Shown here piece by piece: positions 1 through 8,265 of a stretch of DNA of 38,500 bases. The translations under genes and the position numbers were made by a program. Origin of the DNA: Phycisphaerales bacterium (lineage in GTDB: Bacteria > Planctomycetota > Phycisphaerae > Phycisphaerales > SM1A02). Within the stretch, counting starts at the first letter, position 1; every line of letters starts with the position of its first letter. The DNA is taken from contig JANQEQ010000089.1 in NCBI GenBank assembly GCA_028278245.1, positions 1-38,500 of the forward strand, read 5' to 3'. The notes beneath the pieces are model-generated. The model searched no databases and was not told where the DNA came from. It saw only the letters and a list, made by a program, of their open reading frames with translations.

Positions 1-96
1 ACCCGCTTTCACCACGACCTGATTGAAGCGATGATCGTTGAGTATCTCCGCGGCTTGTGGGAAATTTCTAACCTGGGCTACAGCAAACTTGTTCAT
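1..96 (-). CDS. Molybdenum hydroxylase FAD-binding subunit, N-terminal fragment (partial)
   Basis: Too short for an ordinary ORF listing, but readable by hand. An ATG at 96-94 overlaps the TGA stop of the molybdopterin-subunit gene (ATGA, 4 bp), and the frame stays open to the window edge for 32 codons. The peptide begins MNKFAVAQVRNFPQAAEIL and ends VVVKAG. This matches the usual opening of CoxM/YagS-type FAD subunits, which pass electrons from the Fe-S clusters to FAD and begin with a short strand, an 'A..L' helix and then a KAGGTDL-type FAD-binding loop. The loop is cut at KAG by the window edge. The context (third gene of an Fe-S, Mo, FAD operon) supports the call strongly. Only the first tenth or so of the gene is visible, so nothing can be said about its integrity. 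Confidence 0.8.
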   Translation of the reverse strand, partial: MNKFAVAQVRNFPQAAEILNDHRFNQVVVKAG

Positions 97-2192
97 CCCA
101 AGCCTCCTTCCATGGCATTGAGGAGTTTGTTCGGCGTGAGAGGAAGATCCCGGACAGGAACACCCAGCGCGTTGTACACTGCACCGGCAATGGCTCCAGC
201 GGTGGGAATCGTAGGTGGTTCACCGAGCGAACGTGGCCCGGTCTGCCCCTTTGTCCAGAGGATGGGTTCGATGTTGGGGATATCCGCAGTTCCTGCGATC
301 TTGTACATCTCCAGATTCGGATTGACCATTGCTCCGGTATTACGATCAAGACGTTTGTCTTCAAACAGGGCGTAACTTATGCCCTGAATGACTCCGCCCA
401 GAATTTGGCTCTCGGCAGTCTTGCGACACACCGCCTGGCCGCAGGCTTGAACCGCAACAATACGGTTGATGTGGATGGTACCGAGTTCCGCATCGACCTT
501 GAGATCAACAAACTGCACACCCTGGGGGTGACCTTCGCCGCCATAGATTTTGAAACCATCAGCGCGGTTCCCTCGGCCGAGTAGAGGTTCACGACCGATC
601 ACGGCACAGGCATCCACCCAGGATTTATACGACTGCCGATCACGGGTGATATTCCCGCTTTCAATATGGAAGTCGCTCGGATCACCTCCGGCGCGATTGG
701 CCAGCTTTGTCAATAGTTGCTCTTTGACGTCTGCGGCGGCCTGGCGCACGGCGGGAGCGGTGTTGTGCACCGTCATCGATCCTCCGGAGGCAGGGCCAAC
801 GGGATAATTTGAATTACCGATCTGCACTCTGACCAAGTGAAGGGGAACACCAATTTCATCGGCAGCAATGATCGCCATGGCCGTGCGCTGACCGGTGCCA
901 ATGTCCTGGGTTCCGGTACGCACCTCAACCGAGCCGTCGTTGTTGATCACCACTTCCGCTTCGGTACGGGCGGGATATAAGCCCCAATCAGCTGATCCCA
1001 GACCAAAGCCTCGGCGAATTACACCAGTCTGGGAACCAGTGGGTTGACGCTTGTTCCAGCCGATGATTTTTGCTCCGAGCCGGAACATTTCCCGACGGTC
1101 GGCGCTGGTATCCAACTGCACCCGGAGATCAACCGGATCAACACCGGCAATCGTCGCAATCTCATCCAGCATAAGTTCCTCAGCAAATGCACCTTGTGGG
1201 CAACCTGGTGCGCGGAAGGGACGGGGAGCACCACCGCTGAATGAAATATCCTTGTGATCGCGCTCGATTTCCCCAAGTTTGTACTTGCCGGAATGAATCC
1301 GAACACCTCCGCCTCGGCCGCCAACACCGACTCCACCCTGTGTGTGAATTCGCCCTCCGAGAATCGTGCCATCATTTTTAAATCCTATGTGAACACAGGT
1401 GCGGCTCGAAGGACGATTTCCGGTATCCAGATGCTCTTCATCCCGATCGAGGAAGAGATATGTCGGGCGCTTATACTTGGCCGCGACTCGGGCGGCTGTG
1501 TGTGTTTCCTTTCCCGCTCCAAGTTTCGATCCGAAACCTCCACCGATGTACTCGCACCGTGTTTCAAACTGCGACTGTGAAAGTCCCAGTGCACGGTCCA
1601 CACCATCTCGGGCCGCGAAAGTCCCTTGAGTGGAAACATACACAATGGCATAATCATCCTGGTAATCAACGACCGCTCCATGCGACTCCGCACAGGAATG
1701 AGTCTGGACAGGAGTGGTGTAGACCGCTTCCAGAATGTGATCCGCATTTGCGAGTATTTTCCTGGTTGCTCCAGACAGGTCAGGTTTATCGTTAGACAAC
1801 TCACCGCGCCAAACGGTGCTCTCTTTCATCTCCCATTGCAGTTTGAGCGCTGTCTTTCCCCGACGCAGAGCCAAGGGGGATTCAGCAACGATATAACCCA
1901 CGTGTTGACCGTGATACTTTCCTTCTTCACGGTCAATTTGAACTTCCAGAACTCCAGGTACGGCCAGCGCAGCGCCTTCATTACGGTCAGTGAGTTCGGC
2001 AGCACCGTAGGGGCATCGGAGAAATCCGACAAAAATCGCATTAGGCAGATACCGATCCTTACTGAAGATGGCTGATCCGGTGAGCTTGGCGACCCCGTCC
2101 AGACGAGAAGTATCATCATTGAGCGTTTTGCCGAGATTTGCCTTGCGATTCATCGTCGGCATATTGGTTGGTATGTGCTTTCTCTGACTCAT
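93..2192 (-). CDS. Xanthine dehydrogenase-family molybdopterin-binding subunit (YagR/PaoC-like)
   Basis: Catalytic large subunit of a molybdenum hydroxylase (aldehyde/xanthine oxidoreductase family); the substrate is not predictable. The start is the ATG at 2192, which overlaps the upstream stop as ATGA and gives 699 aa. A further 27 codons are open upstream but lie inside the Fe-S gene. Visible motifs are the molybdopterin-binding GGGFGSK (about 217-223), the RAPG loop (327-330), a GTQDIGTGQ segment (about 427-435), and GEPP near the C-terminus, where Glu658 is the expected base attacking at the Mo centre. It has no signal peptide of its own. It probably travels to the periplasm with the Tat-tagged Fe-S partner, as in PaoABC. 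The length is typical of the YagR/PaoC branch (about 700-730 aa) and shorter than CoxL (about 800 aa). Confidence 0.93.
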   Translation of the reverse strand: MSQRKHIPTNMPTMNRKANLGKTLNDDTSRLDGVAKLTGSAIFSKDRYLPNAIFVGFLRCPYGAAELTDRNEGAALAVPGVLEVQIDREEGKYHGQHVGYIVAESPLALRRGKTALKLQWEMKESTVWRGELSNDKPDLSGATRKILANADHILEAVYTTPVQTHSCAESHGAVVDYQDDYAIVYVSTQGTFAARDGVDRALGLSQSQFETRCEYIGGGFGSKLGAGKETHTAARVAAKYKRPTYLFLDRDEEHLDTGNRPSSRTCVHIGFKNDGTILGGRIHTQGGVGVGGRGGGVRIHSGKYKLGEIERDHKDISFSGGAPRPFRAPGCPQGAFAEELMLDEIATIAGVDPVDLRVQLDTSADRREMFRLGAKIIGWNKRQPTGSQTGVIRRGFGLGSADWGLYPARTEAEVVINNDGSVEVRTGTQDIGTGQRTAMAIIAADEIGVPLHLVRVQIGNSNYPVGPASGGSMTVHNTAPAVRQAAADVKEQLLTKLANRAGGDPSDFHIESGNITRDRQSYKSWVDACAVIGREPLLGRGNRADGFKIYGGEGHPQGVQFVDLKVDAELGTIHINRIVAVQACGQAVCRKTAESQILGGVIQGISYALFEDKRLDRNTGAMVNPNLEMYKIAGTADIPNIEPILWTKGQTGPRSLGEPPTIPTAGAIAGAVYNALGVPVRDLPLTPNKLLNAMEGGLG

Positions 2193-2860
2193 TGCGCACC
2201 TCCTGAATCCTGCATCGGTGATTGGCCTGATGCCTCCAGAATCGCGTTGAACACATTGGAGTGGCTTCCACATCGGCAGAAGTTCCCGCTCATCTCACGC
2301 TTGATCTCATCAAGTGTCGGTTGTGGATTTTCATCCAGCAACGCGCGGGCTGCGATAAGCATGCCGGGTGTGCAGTACCCACATTGGAGTGCGTCGTGTC
2401 GGAGAAATGATTCCTGTAATGGATCCAGTGTTCCACTGACCGCCATGCTTTCAACAGTGGTTACTTCCTGACCGATCGCATCAACTGCCAGCGTCATACA
2501 GGAAGAAACAGGTATCCCCCCCATAAGCACCAGGCATCCGCCACACGCTCCCCGGCCACATATCTCCTTGGCTCCGATCAGATTGAGATGTTCCCGCAAC
2601 ATCTCCAGTAAAGTTGTTGCAGGATCAATGGTTAATTGATGCTTCTGCCAGTTGACGGAGAGGGTTACGGTGACTGGTTCCGGACCCAGGATTCGAGTCC
2701 TGTTCCATCGGGCATGAGTCTCCGCCGTGGCGGTGGGTGAAGAACTCAATGCACCGGCTGCAGCCGCAGATAATCCAAGTGATTGAATAAAGGTACGACG
2801 TGAGACCTGAGACCCGCCCTCGGTTGAGGAATGATCTTCCCTATCATCAATTTGGTCCAT
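2189..2860 (-). CDS. Molybdenum hydroxylase [2Fe-2S] subunit with Tat signal (YagT/PaoA-like)
   Basis: Small electron-transfer subunit (223 aa). The N-terminus carries a twin-arginine signal: SRRTFIQ at 20-26, followed by an Ala-rich hydrophobic stretch to about residue 46. The plant-ferredoxin-like domain has C101, C106, C109 and C121 for the first cluster. The second domain has C160/C163 (CGYC) and C195/C197 (CRC) for the second. All eight ligands are present, so the protein looks functional. It is the first gene of the operon: its stop overlaps the start of the Mo subunit by 4 bp. The Tat signal implies that the folded, cofactor-loaded complex is exported to the periplasm, as known for E. 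coli PaoA. The 105 bp upstream to the next gene may hold the promoter, but no convincing -35/-10 pair stands out. Confidence 0.94.
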   Translation of the reverse strand: MDQIDDREDHSSTEGGSQVSRRTFIQSLGLSAAAAGALSSSPTATAETHARWNRTRILGPEPVTVTLSVNWQKHQLTIDPATTLLEMLREHLNLIGAKEICGRGACGGCLVLMGGIPVSSCMTLAVDAIGQEVTTVESMAVSGTLDPLQESFLRHDALQCGYCTPGMLIAARALLDENPQPTLDEIKREMSGNFCRCGSHSNVFNAILEASGQSPMQDSGGAQ

Positions 2861-2965
2861 GTGAAAACTCCCGGTTATCGGCCCAAGATCATACCAGTTC
2901 CATGGCGATCCGTTGCTACGGGAGCACCAGATCAGCCGGGTTGGGGTGTCAGCTATCGTGAATGC

Positions 2966-4924
2966 CTATTGGGGAGCGATGGTATCTGTTTCCTGCTCAG
3001 GGGGAACCTCTTGCCGGCGTTGAATAGCAAGTTGCCGACGATACTCATCCAGTCCGGGCGGTTCGGGAAGAACCTCCGCTAGTGTGTACCGCTGCCCCCA
3101 TGGTGTAGTGTTCAATTCCTGGGCAATGGTAGGAGCGATGATATCGTACGCCCGAACCCGAATTCCCGGCAGGTGTTGATCGACCTGGCTCCACAACGTC
3201 ATGCGCTCGGGCATCGGCAATGATCGATCAATCATCAATTGGGCAAATACGATGATCGCAGTATCGTTCAACTGGCCCAGGAGATCTTTCATTCGCCCCA
3301 CGCCGAATTTGTTCACGAAGTTGTAGTAGCGGTTTCCTTTGAAAAATTCAGTCACTTCATTAGCAAAATTGATCGCATCGCGTAGCACTTCGGGGCGATC
3401 TCGGCAAATCCCTACCAGGTAACCGTAGCGTAATGATGCGGAGACATCGCTGAGGGCAAGATGCGGTTGGGCGTCGTAATTATCAAATGTCTCCTTACGG
3501 ACAAAGACCTCAAGCGGAACATTCCATTCGGGATTGCTGTAGTTCACACCTTTTTCAAAGAGCGACTTCAGACGATCGAGCAATTGCTGAGCTTTCTCTC
3601 GCTCACCCGCCCTGTACCATTCACGGATAGCTGACCCCATAAAGTTCTGCAGGAATGTGATGAACGTTTCTCCGCCTGCACCTCGGACATGAAGGTGTTT
3701 GATATACAGCCGTTCAAATTCCTGATCAATTTGATCAATCCAGCGAGGATCGGGGAACCGTGCGGGATTGGAATTGGAGAAGAAGTCGTAGGTGATGCGA
3801 CCCGACCGCGCCAAAGCCTGTAATCCCTGAACCTGGATTCGGTCATTATTGAGTACCCTGTAGATTTCATCTTCCGGTACCCTTGATTCACCGAATTGTG
3901 AACCACGACGTGCCCAGTAGACCGCGTGTGCCTGAGGATGCCTCCAGTCCAGTGGTCCCAGATCACGCGTGTATTCATACATCAGTCTGGGATCCATGTT
4001 GTAGTGATCAACCAGAACCCGCTTACGAATGTGATTGATTAATGCTGTCCATGTTTCCTGCAAAGCCGGATCCGATGCCAATTGATCCAACGCAGTAAAA
4101 TAAGGCGATTCACGTCGAAACTGTTTATCGACGCCGAGGATTTCAGCTGCTGCGGATTGACCTGTGACCTGTTGCCACATCGTATATTGGGAGAGGAAAT
4201 TCTGATCCAGCTTGAACTCTTCTGGTGAATCCGCAGGATATTGTTCCTTCAATTTATCGACGAGTTCGATCACACCCGGCGTTTGTTTTTCAAGTGTTGT
4301 CAGGTCTCCCGGCGCGTCGGCGATGGCTTTAATCCACTGCACTCGATCTTCGTAATCCTCGGGAGGCATCCCCAGAAGGAAATGCCATTCCTGACAGAAT
4401 TGTTTCTTGTAATACAAATGGGCATCATCTGAATAGCCGTCGATTTTATGAGCGAACCAGAACGCGAGTTCCTTATGCAGCAGAAGATCGTTTGGATTGT
4501 TCCTGATACCATCATTTCGTACGAGTCGAATGCCGGCATTGACCCATTCCCAGCGCTCCTGGAGAGTGTGGGTGGCGACCGAAACATTGTAAGCCATGTT
4601 GTGGCCGTGAAATGCCCATACTGCTGCGAAACGAGGCTGCAGTTTGGTGATAAGCTCGGCATCGGCCATCACCTCATAGAACAATCCCTTTTCCTGCTGA
4701 ATATTAATTTTTATCCAGAGGTAGTCAACGATCAATCCCCGAATCGCAGCAATGGCGGTTCCTAACTGCACAAATGGTGGCGCGCCATGGACCGAGATAT
4801 CAGTATAACGAAGCGCATGGTCGTCAGAATCCTGAATGATCGAAGGAAGGACCAGCGCGCTGCTGCCAACGCTGATCAGAATCACAATCAAGGCACCCAG
4901 TTGTATCAGTCGATCACGAAACAT
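2966..4924 (-). CDS. Conserved membrane-anchored protein of unknown function (planctomycete-type)
   Basis: 652 aa. The N-terminus has one clear transmembrane segment (about 8-28) and a second moderately hydrophobic stretch (about 51-70). The rest is soluble, helical and rich in Trp and Tyr. Recognisable conserved-looking blocks are a WxxxNAGIRLVRNDGIRNNP stretch (about 125-144) followed by LLHKELAFWFAHKI and DAHLYYK. Trp-rich helical pairs of this kind recall tetratricopeptide-like solenoids, but I could not assign repeats with confidence. I recall similar proteins from planctomycete genomes next to ABC-2 transporters; their function is not established. It is the last gene of the SPFH/ABC unit, 36 bp after the permease, which suggests a cytoplasmic-membrane accessory role with its soluble part probably outside the cytoplasm. 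The proline/glutamate-rich tail looks disordered. Confidence 0.8.
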   Translation of the reverse strand: MFRDRLIQLGALIVILISVGSSALVLPSIIQDSDDHALRYTDISVHGAPPFVQLGTAIAAIRGLIVDYLWIKINIQQEKGLFYEVMADAELITKLQPRFAAVWAFHGHNMAYNVSVATHTLQERWEWVNAGIRLVRNDGIRNNPNDLLLHKELAFWFAHKIDGYSDDAHLYYKKQFCQEWHFLLGMPPEDYEDRVQWIKAIADAPGDLTTLEKQTPGVIELVDKLKEQYPADSPEEFKLDQNFLSQYTMWQQVTGQSAAAEILGVDKQFRRESPYFTALDQLASDPALQETWTALINHIRKRVLVDHYNMDPRLMYEYTRDLGPLDWRHPQAHAVYWARRGSQFGESRVPEDEIYRVLNNDRIQVQGLQALARSGRITYDFFSNSNPARFPDPRWIDQIDQEFERLYIKHLHVRGAGGETFITFLQNFMGSAIREWYRAGEREKAQQLLDRLKSLFEKGVNYSNPEWNVPLEVFVRKETFDNYDAQPHLALSDVSASLRYGYLVGICRDRPEVLRDAINFANEVTEFFKGNRYYNFVNKFGVGRMKDLLGQLNDTAIIVFAQLMIDRSLPMPERMTLWSQVDQHLPGIRVRAYDIIAPTIAQELNTTPWGQRYTLAEVLPEPPGLDEYRRQLAIQRRQEVPPEQETDTIAPQ

Positions 4925-4960
4925 AATAATCGTAGGAAAAACAATGTTTGAAATACAGTA

Positions 4961-7027
4961 TTAACCATGCCCGCTATAGATGGCTAATTGTCTTGAACGA
5001 ATCACAATTAAACCCAACACCAGCGATGCTCCGGACCAGAACAGACCTAATTTTGCGAATCCCCCGACAATATCACGCCAGCGAATAGCAATTCCTTCGA
5101 TGAGGTTTTGTGTTGGACGATATTCTCCGAATCCCTCCAGGAGAAATACCAAAGCCTGCGCGATAACTCGTATCGTCCACTGAAACGCCCATTGGATAAT
5201 ATGCCCGAGGTTGCCCCAGTCGATGTATTGCGTTTCAGGTGGGTAGTAGTATTCCAGAGAGCTTGCCAGGTACGGCCCCAGTGATCCAGCGATGAAAACT
5301 GTAAATGCAAAGAGACAGGCAACCGGGAAACTAAGAAACGTTGACAGGAAAATCCCCAGTGCAGCTAAAAAGGCTAATTTGATCCATGACATGAGCACAG
5401 CACGGACAAAATTCGCCTCAAATCCACCCACCTTGTATCTCAATTCCAAACCATCAGCGTCAAAGTTCAAAGAACCCATTTCCGGCTGCCGTGCTGATAG
5501 ATTTACAATCGTCAGGGTGAGTGTTCCGTCATCCTGAATCAGATCAGGAGTGATGGGCAATACATGGAGCATCGTCGGAACATAAACGCGGTCGATCCAT
5601 GTCGCAGTATCTTCGTTGAAAAAGAAAGCTGCAGGAAAGCGTTTATGTTCATCATCGGCCAGTATATGAAAGCGGTATTGTAATGTAAGGGTAGAATTGA
5701 CGTCCTTGGCCTGCTCCAAACCTTTGAAGGTGTAACTTCTTGCTCCAGCTTGATCACCGACAAGTGCCGGAATCGAGCGCAGTGAACTGCTGAATTGTTG
5801 CTGGATACTTCGTGCTACCCGACGCCAGGCTTCTCTCGGTACTGATTCCTGTTGGCTGAGGATCGGGTCATTTGTGATCGTTTGTTCTACACGACGCTGA
5901 AGCTCTTCACCTTGCATTGATGGGTATTCCGGAAACGTACTCAATCTGGCTGTCAGAATCTGATCCCGCAAAATCATGGCATCAACCTGGCCTTCGGTTC
6001 CGGATGCAACCGGTTGCATACGCAGATACTGGATAAAAGCAAAAGTTGAAAGACCCGCAATGATGAGCACAATCAGGTTGATGGTCATTACCCCCAGCCA
6101 TTTTCCAACCAGGTAATTGAATCGACTGAGAGGTTTGGTCATAAGTTGCCAGATCTGACGATCCCTGATCTCAAATGCCACCGTTGCACACGACAGAAAT
6201 AATGTCATGCAGGCGGTGATGGCAAAGGTAAGACCGAAACTGCGGGAGATAAATGTCTGAATACGGAATCGAAGTGGAGCTTCCGGATCCAGCCAGATTG
6301 GGAGAAGCGGTAATAGTATCAACAGGAGAATGATAAAAACCAGCGAAATACGAGTTCTGGAAGCTTCCTTGATAACCGTGTGAGCAACCGCAAATAATTG
6401 TCGAGGAGAATGGAAAAATGCCAGTGAGACATGCGTGAGCATGATGAATGCGAATATAAGATTCCCCATCACAGCAATGGCCAGCGCTAATTGTGTTCCC
6501 CCGATCGCATATCCTACTACTGCAGCGAAGGCCGTAAAGATTACAGTGAATACATAAGGAACAAGCAGATTAGCCCAAATAACCAGGAGGGAGAACAGTA
6601 TTGCCGCAATTCCCAAAAGCCAAGTTGTTCCAGGTTGATCCAACAACCATTTGGGAGCATACGATGGCCTCTCCTGATATGTCAGTACATCTGCAATAAC
6701 ACTGGGAGCAATGATGTTGCCGTTTTCATCAAAAAATAGCTCAGCCCGTTGGCGGATGCGCTCATCACCATAAGTTTTTCCGTCAACCGTTACCGTCCCG
6801 GTTTCACTGAGCGATATTGCATGGTGATCGTTACTGGCGAGATTCTGACCAGTAAGTGCCTGTTCGATTTTGGATCGTTGCGCTTCAAGTTGATAACTCG
6901 AATAGATAAGTGAACCGAAAATGACCCCCAACGTGAGGACAAACAAAATGGTTAATGTGATTTTGATCCCACGTTGACGCTGCAGAAGATTCAAGCGTCG
7001 GTAAAAATTGATCAGGGGATTGATCAT
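4961..7027 (-). CDS. ABC-2 type transporter permease, large (NatB-like)
   Basis: 688-aa integral membrane protein, partner of the ATPase encoded just upstream (ATGA overlap). TM1 is at about 21-43, followed by an outside loop to about 130. There is then a group of helices to about 240, more around 265-285 and 308-333, an extracytoplasmic domain of about 200 residues (about 340-540), and a C-terminal membrane block. The segment around 285-315 (FEIRDRQIWQLMTKPLSRFNYLVGKW, cited here only as a position) has the 'rD....ll.kPlsr..y..gK..g' pattern of ABC-2 permeases, which couples to the ATPase. The substrate is unknown. The family includes Na+/drug/lipid exporters and gliding-type permeases. The large outer domain is unusual for a simple drug exporter and could interact with the periplasm-facing SPFH proteins of the same operon. 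Confidence 0.85.
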   Translation of the reverse strand: MINPLINFYRRLNLLQRQRGIKITLTILFVLTLGVIFGSLIYSSYQLEAQRSKIEQALTGQNLASNDHHAISLSETGTVTVDGKTYGDERIRQRAELFFDENGNIIAPSVIADVLTYQERPSYAPKWLLDQPGTTWLLGIAAILFSLLVIWANLLVPYVFTVIFTAFAAVVGYAIGGTQLALAIAVMGNLIFAFIMLTHVSLAFFHSPRQLFAVAHTVIKEASRTRISLVFIILLLILLPLLPIWLDPEAPLRFRIQTFISRSFGLTFAITACMTLFLSCATVAFEIRDRQIWQLMTKPLSRFNYLVGKWLGVMTINLIVLIIAGLSTFAFIQYLRMQPVASGTEGQVDAMILRDQILTARLSTFPEYPSMQGEELQRRVEQTITNDPILSQQESVPREAWRRVARSIQQQFSSSLRSIPALVGDQAGARSYTFKGLEQAKDVNSTLTLQYRFHILADDEHKRFPAAFFFNEDTATWIDRVYVPTMLHVLPITPDLIQDDGTLTLTIVNLSARQPEMGSLNFDADGLELRYKVGGFEANFVRAVLMSWIKLAFLAALGIFLSTFLSFPVACLFAFTVFIAGSLGPYLASSLEYYYPPETQYIDWGNLGHIIQWAFQWTIRVIAQALVFLLEGFGEYRPTQNLIEGIAIRWRDIVGGFAKLGLFWSGASLVLGLIVIRSRQLAIYSGHG

Positions 7028-8241
7028 TCAGGCGCTTCCGTCTTTTCAGACTGTTTGTCGTCTGATTCATCATCCATAAGTGAATCGATCACCGATGAAT
7101 CAACGTCGCCGGGAGCTTGCGGACTCGGAGCAGATCGTACTTCCCTGGCTTTGGGTACCGCAGGCTTCTCATCAGGCTCCATGAGATCTCCCAGAATATC
7201 TTCAGCCTGTTCAGATTGAGCATCATCACGGGTCACTTCAACTGCTTGTCGTGTGTCGGTCGGTTGATCACTCATCAAGGTTTCGATCAGACGATCACCT
7301 TCTTCATCTTCCGCTTTGAGGAAGGCTGCGGTTTCCCCTCCATGCATCGCACCGGATGTCGAAATCTGCTCCTGACGAGCCTGTTCCACAACGTCAAGGA
7401 AGAAATGTTCCAATCTCTGCCTGGGAGTGTGGACCTTTTCGATGGCAATTCCTTCACATTCCTGAATGACCTGCTCCACGCGCGATACAGTATCCTCCCG
7501 AAGGCGCGGTGTTTCAATAATAGTGTGTTCGGTATCGCTCAGCAGTGATTCTGCGGTTCCCTCAGCCCGAATTTTCCCTCCATACAACATCACCATACGG
7601 TCGCACACATCTTCAACATCTGCCAGAAGATGGGAACTCAGCAGGATTGTTTTCCCTCGCTTTCCCAGTTCCAGAATGAGGTCTTTGACTTGCCGGGTAC
7701 CGATAGGATCGAGACCGGAAGTTGGTTCGTCAAGAATAAGAAAATCCGGATCGTTAATCAGCGCCTGAGCCAATCCGATGCGTCGCATCATTCCTTTGGA
7801 AAACTCACCTACGGGACGATGAGCGACTTGTGTCAGGCCAACCATATCGAGCAGATCATCAATACGCTGGCGTCTGGTTCGACCTTCCAGGCCAAACAAT
7901 TTTCCGTAGTAATCCAGTGTCTCACGTGAATTGAGGTAGCGGTAAAGGTAGGATTCTTCCGGAAGAAAACCAATGTACTTTTTGACGATAACGTCTGAAG
8001 GTGGTTTGCCGAAAACACTGAGTCGGCCGCTGGTTTTATGCAGCAAACCAAGGATCAGCTTGATAATTGTGCTTTTACCGGATCCATTGGGTCCGAGCAG
8101 GCCGAAGATTTCTCCCCGATGTATCTCAAAGTCAACTCCATCCACAGCACGGGCTTTAGCACGCATCCAGAAATCTTTGAACACCTTGGTCAAAGCCGTG
8201 GCCTGGACAATTATTTCAGTATTGTGAGTAGTGCTCACCAT
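7024..8241 (-). CDS. ABC transporter ATP-binding protein with acidic C-terminal extension
   Basis: 405-aa ATPase that energises the adjacent ABC-2 permease. Walker A is GPNGSGKST (50-58), the signature is FSKGM (147-151, a variant of LSGGQ common in this ABC-2 ATPase group), Walker B is FLILDEP (167-173) and the H-loop histidine is 204 (SSHLL). The Q-loop position reads LPEES, with Glu where many ABC ATPases have Gln, as is common in NatA-like proteins. The nucleotide-binding domain ends near residue 290. After it comes an acidic, Ser/Pro-rich tail of about 110 residues that most family members lack. The tail carries three copies of a short LxxLM-type motif (about 318-323, 349-354, 384-389), suggesting a docking tail. 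The gene lies 24 bp after the hflK-like gene and overlaps the permease gene by 4 bp, so the products are probably co-translated. Confidence 0.92.
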   Translation of the reverse strand: MVSTTHNTEIIVQATALTKVFKDFWMRAKARAVDGVDFEIHRGEIFGLLGPNGSGKSTIIKLILGLLHKTSGRLSVFGKPPSDVIVKKYIGFLPEESYLYRYLNSRETLDYYGKLFGLEGRTRRQRIDDLLDMVGLTQVAHRPVGEFSKGMMRRIGLAQALINDPDFLILDEPTSGLDPIGTRQVKDLILELGKRGKTILLSSHLLADVEDVCDRMVMLYGGKIRAEGTAESLLSDTEHTIIETPRLREDTVSRVEQVIQECEGIAIEKVHTPRQRLEHFFLDVVEQARQEQISTSGAMHGGETAAFLKAEDEEGDRLIETLMSDQPTDTRQAVEVTRDDAQSEQAEDILGDLMEPDEKPAVPKAREVRSAPSPQAPGDVDSSVIDSLMDDESDDKQSEKTEAPE

Positions 8242-8265
8242 AGCTTTTCACCGAGGAAAAAGAGC

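Noticed and set aside
1019-2119. Several 70-150-codon frames opposite or within the molybdopterin-subunit gene
   Set aside because: No family features, no ribosome sites, fully covered by a gene with intact catalytic motifs.
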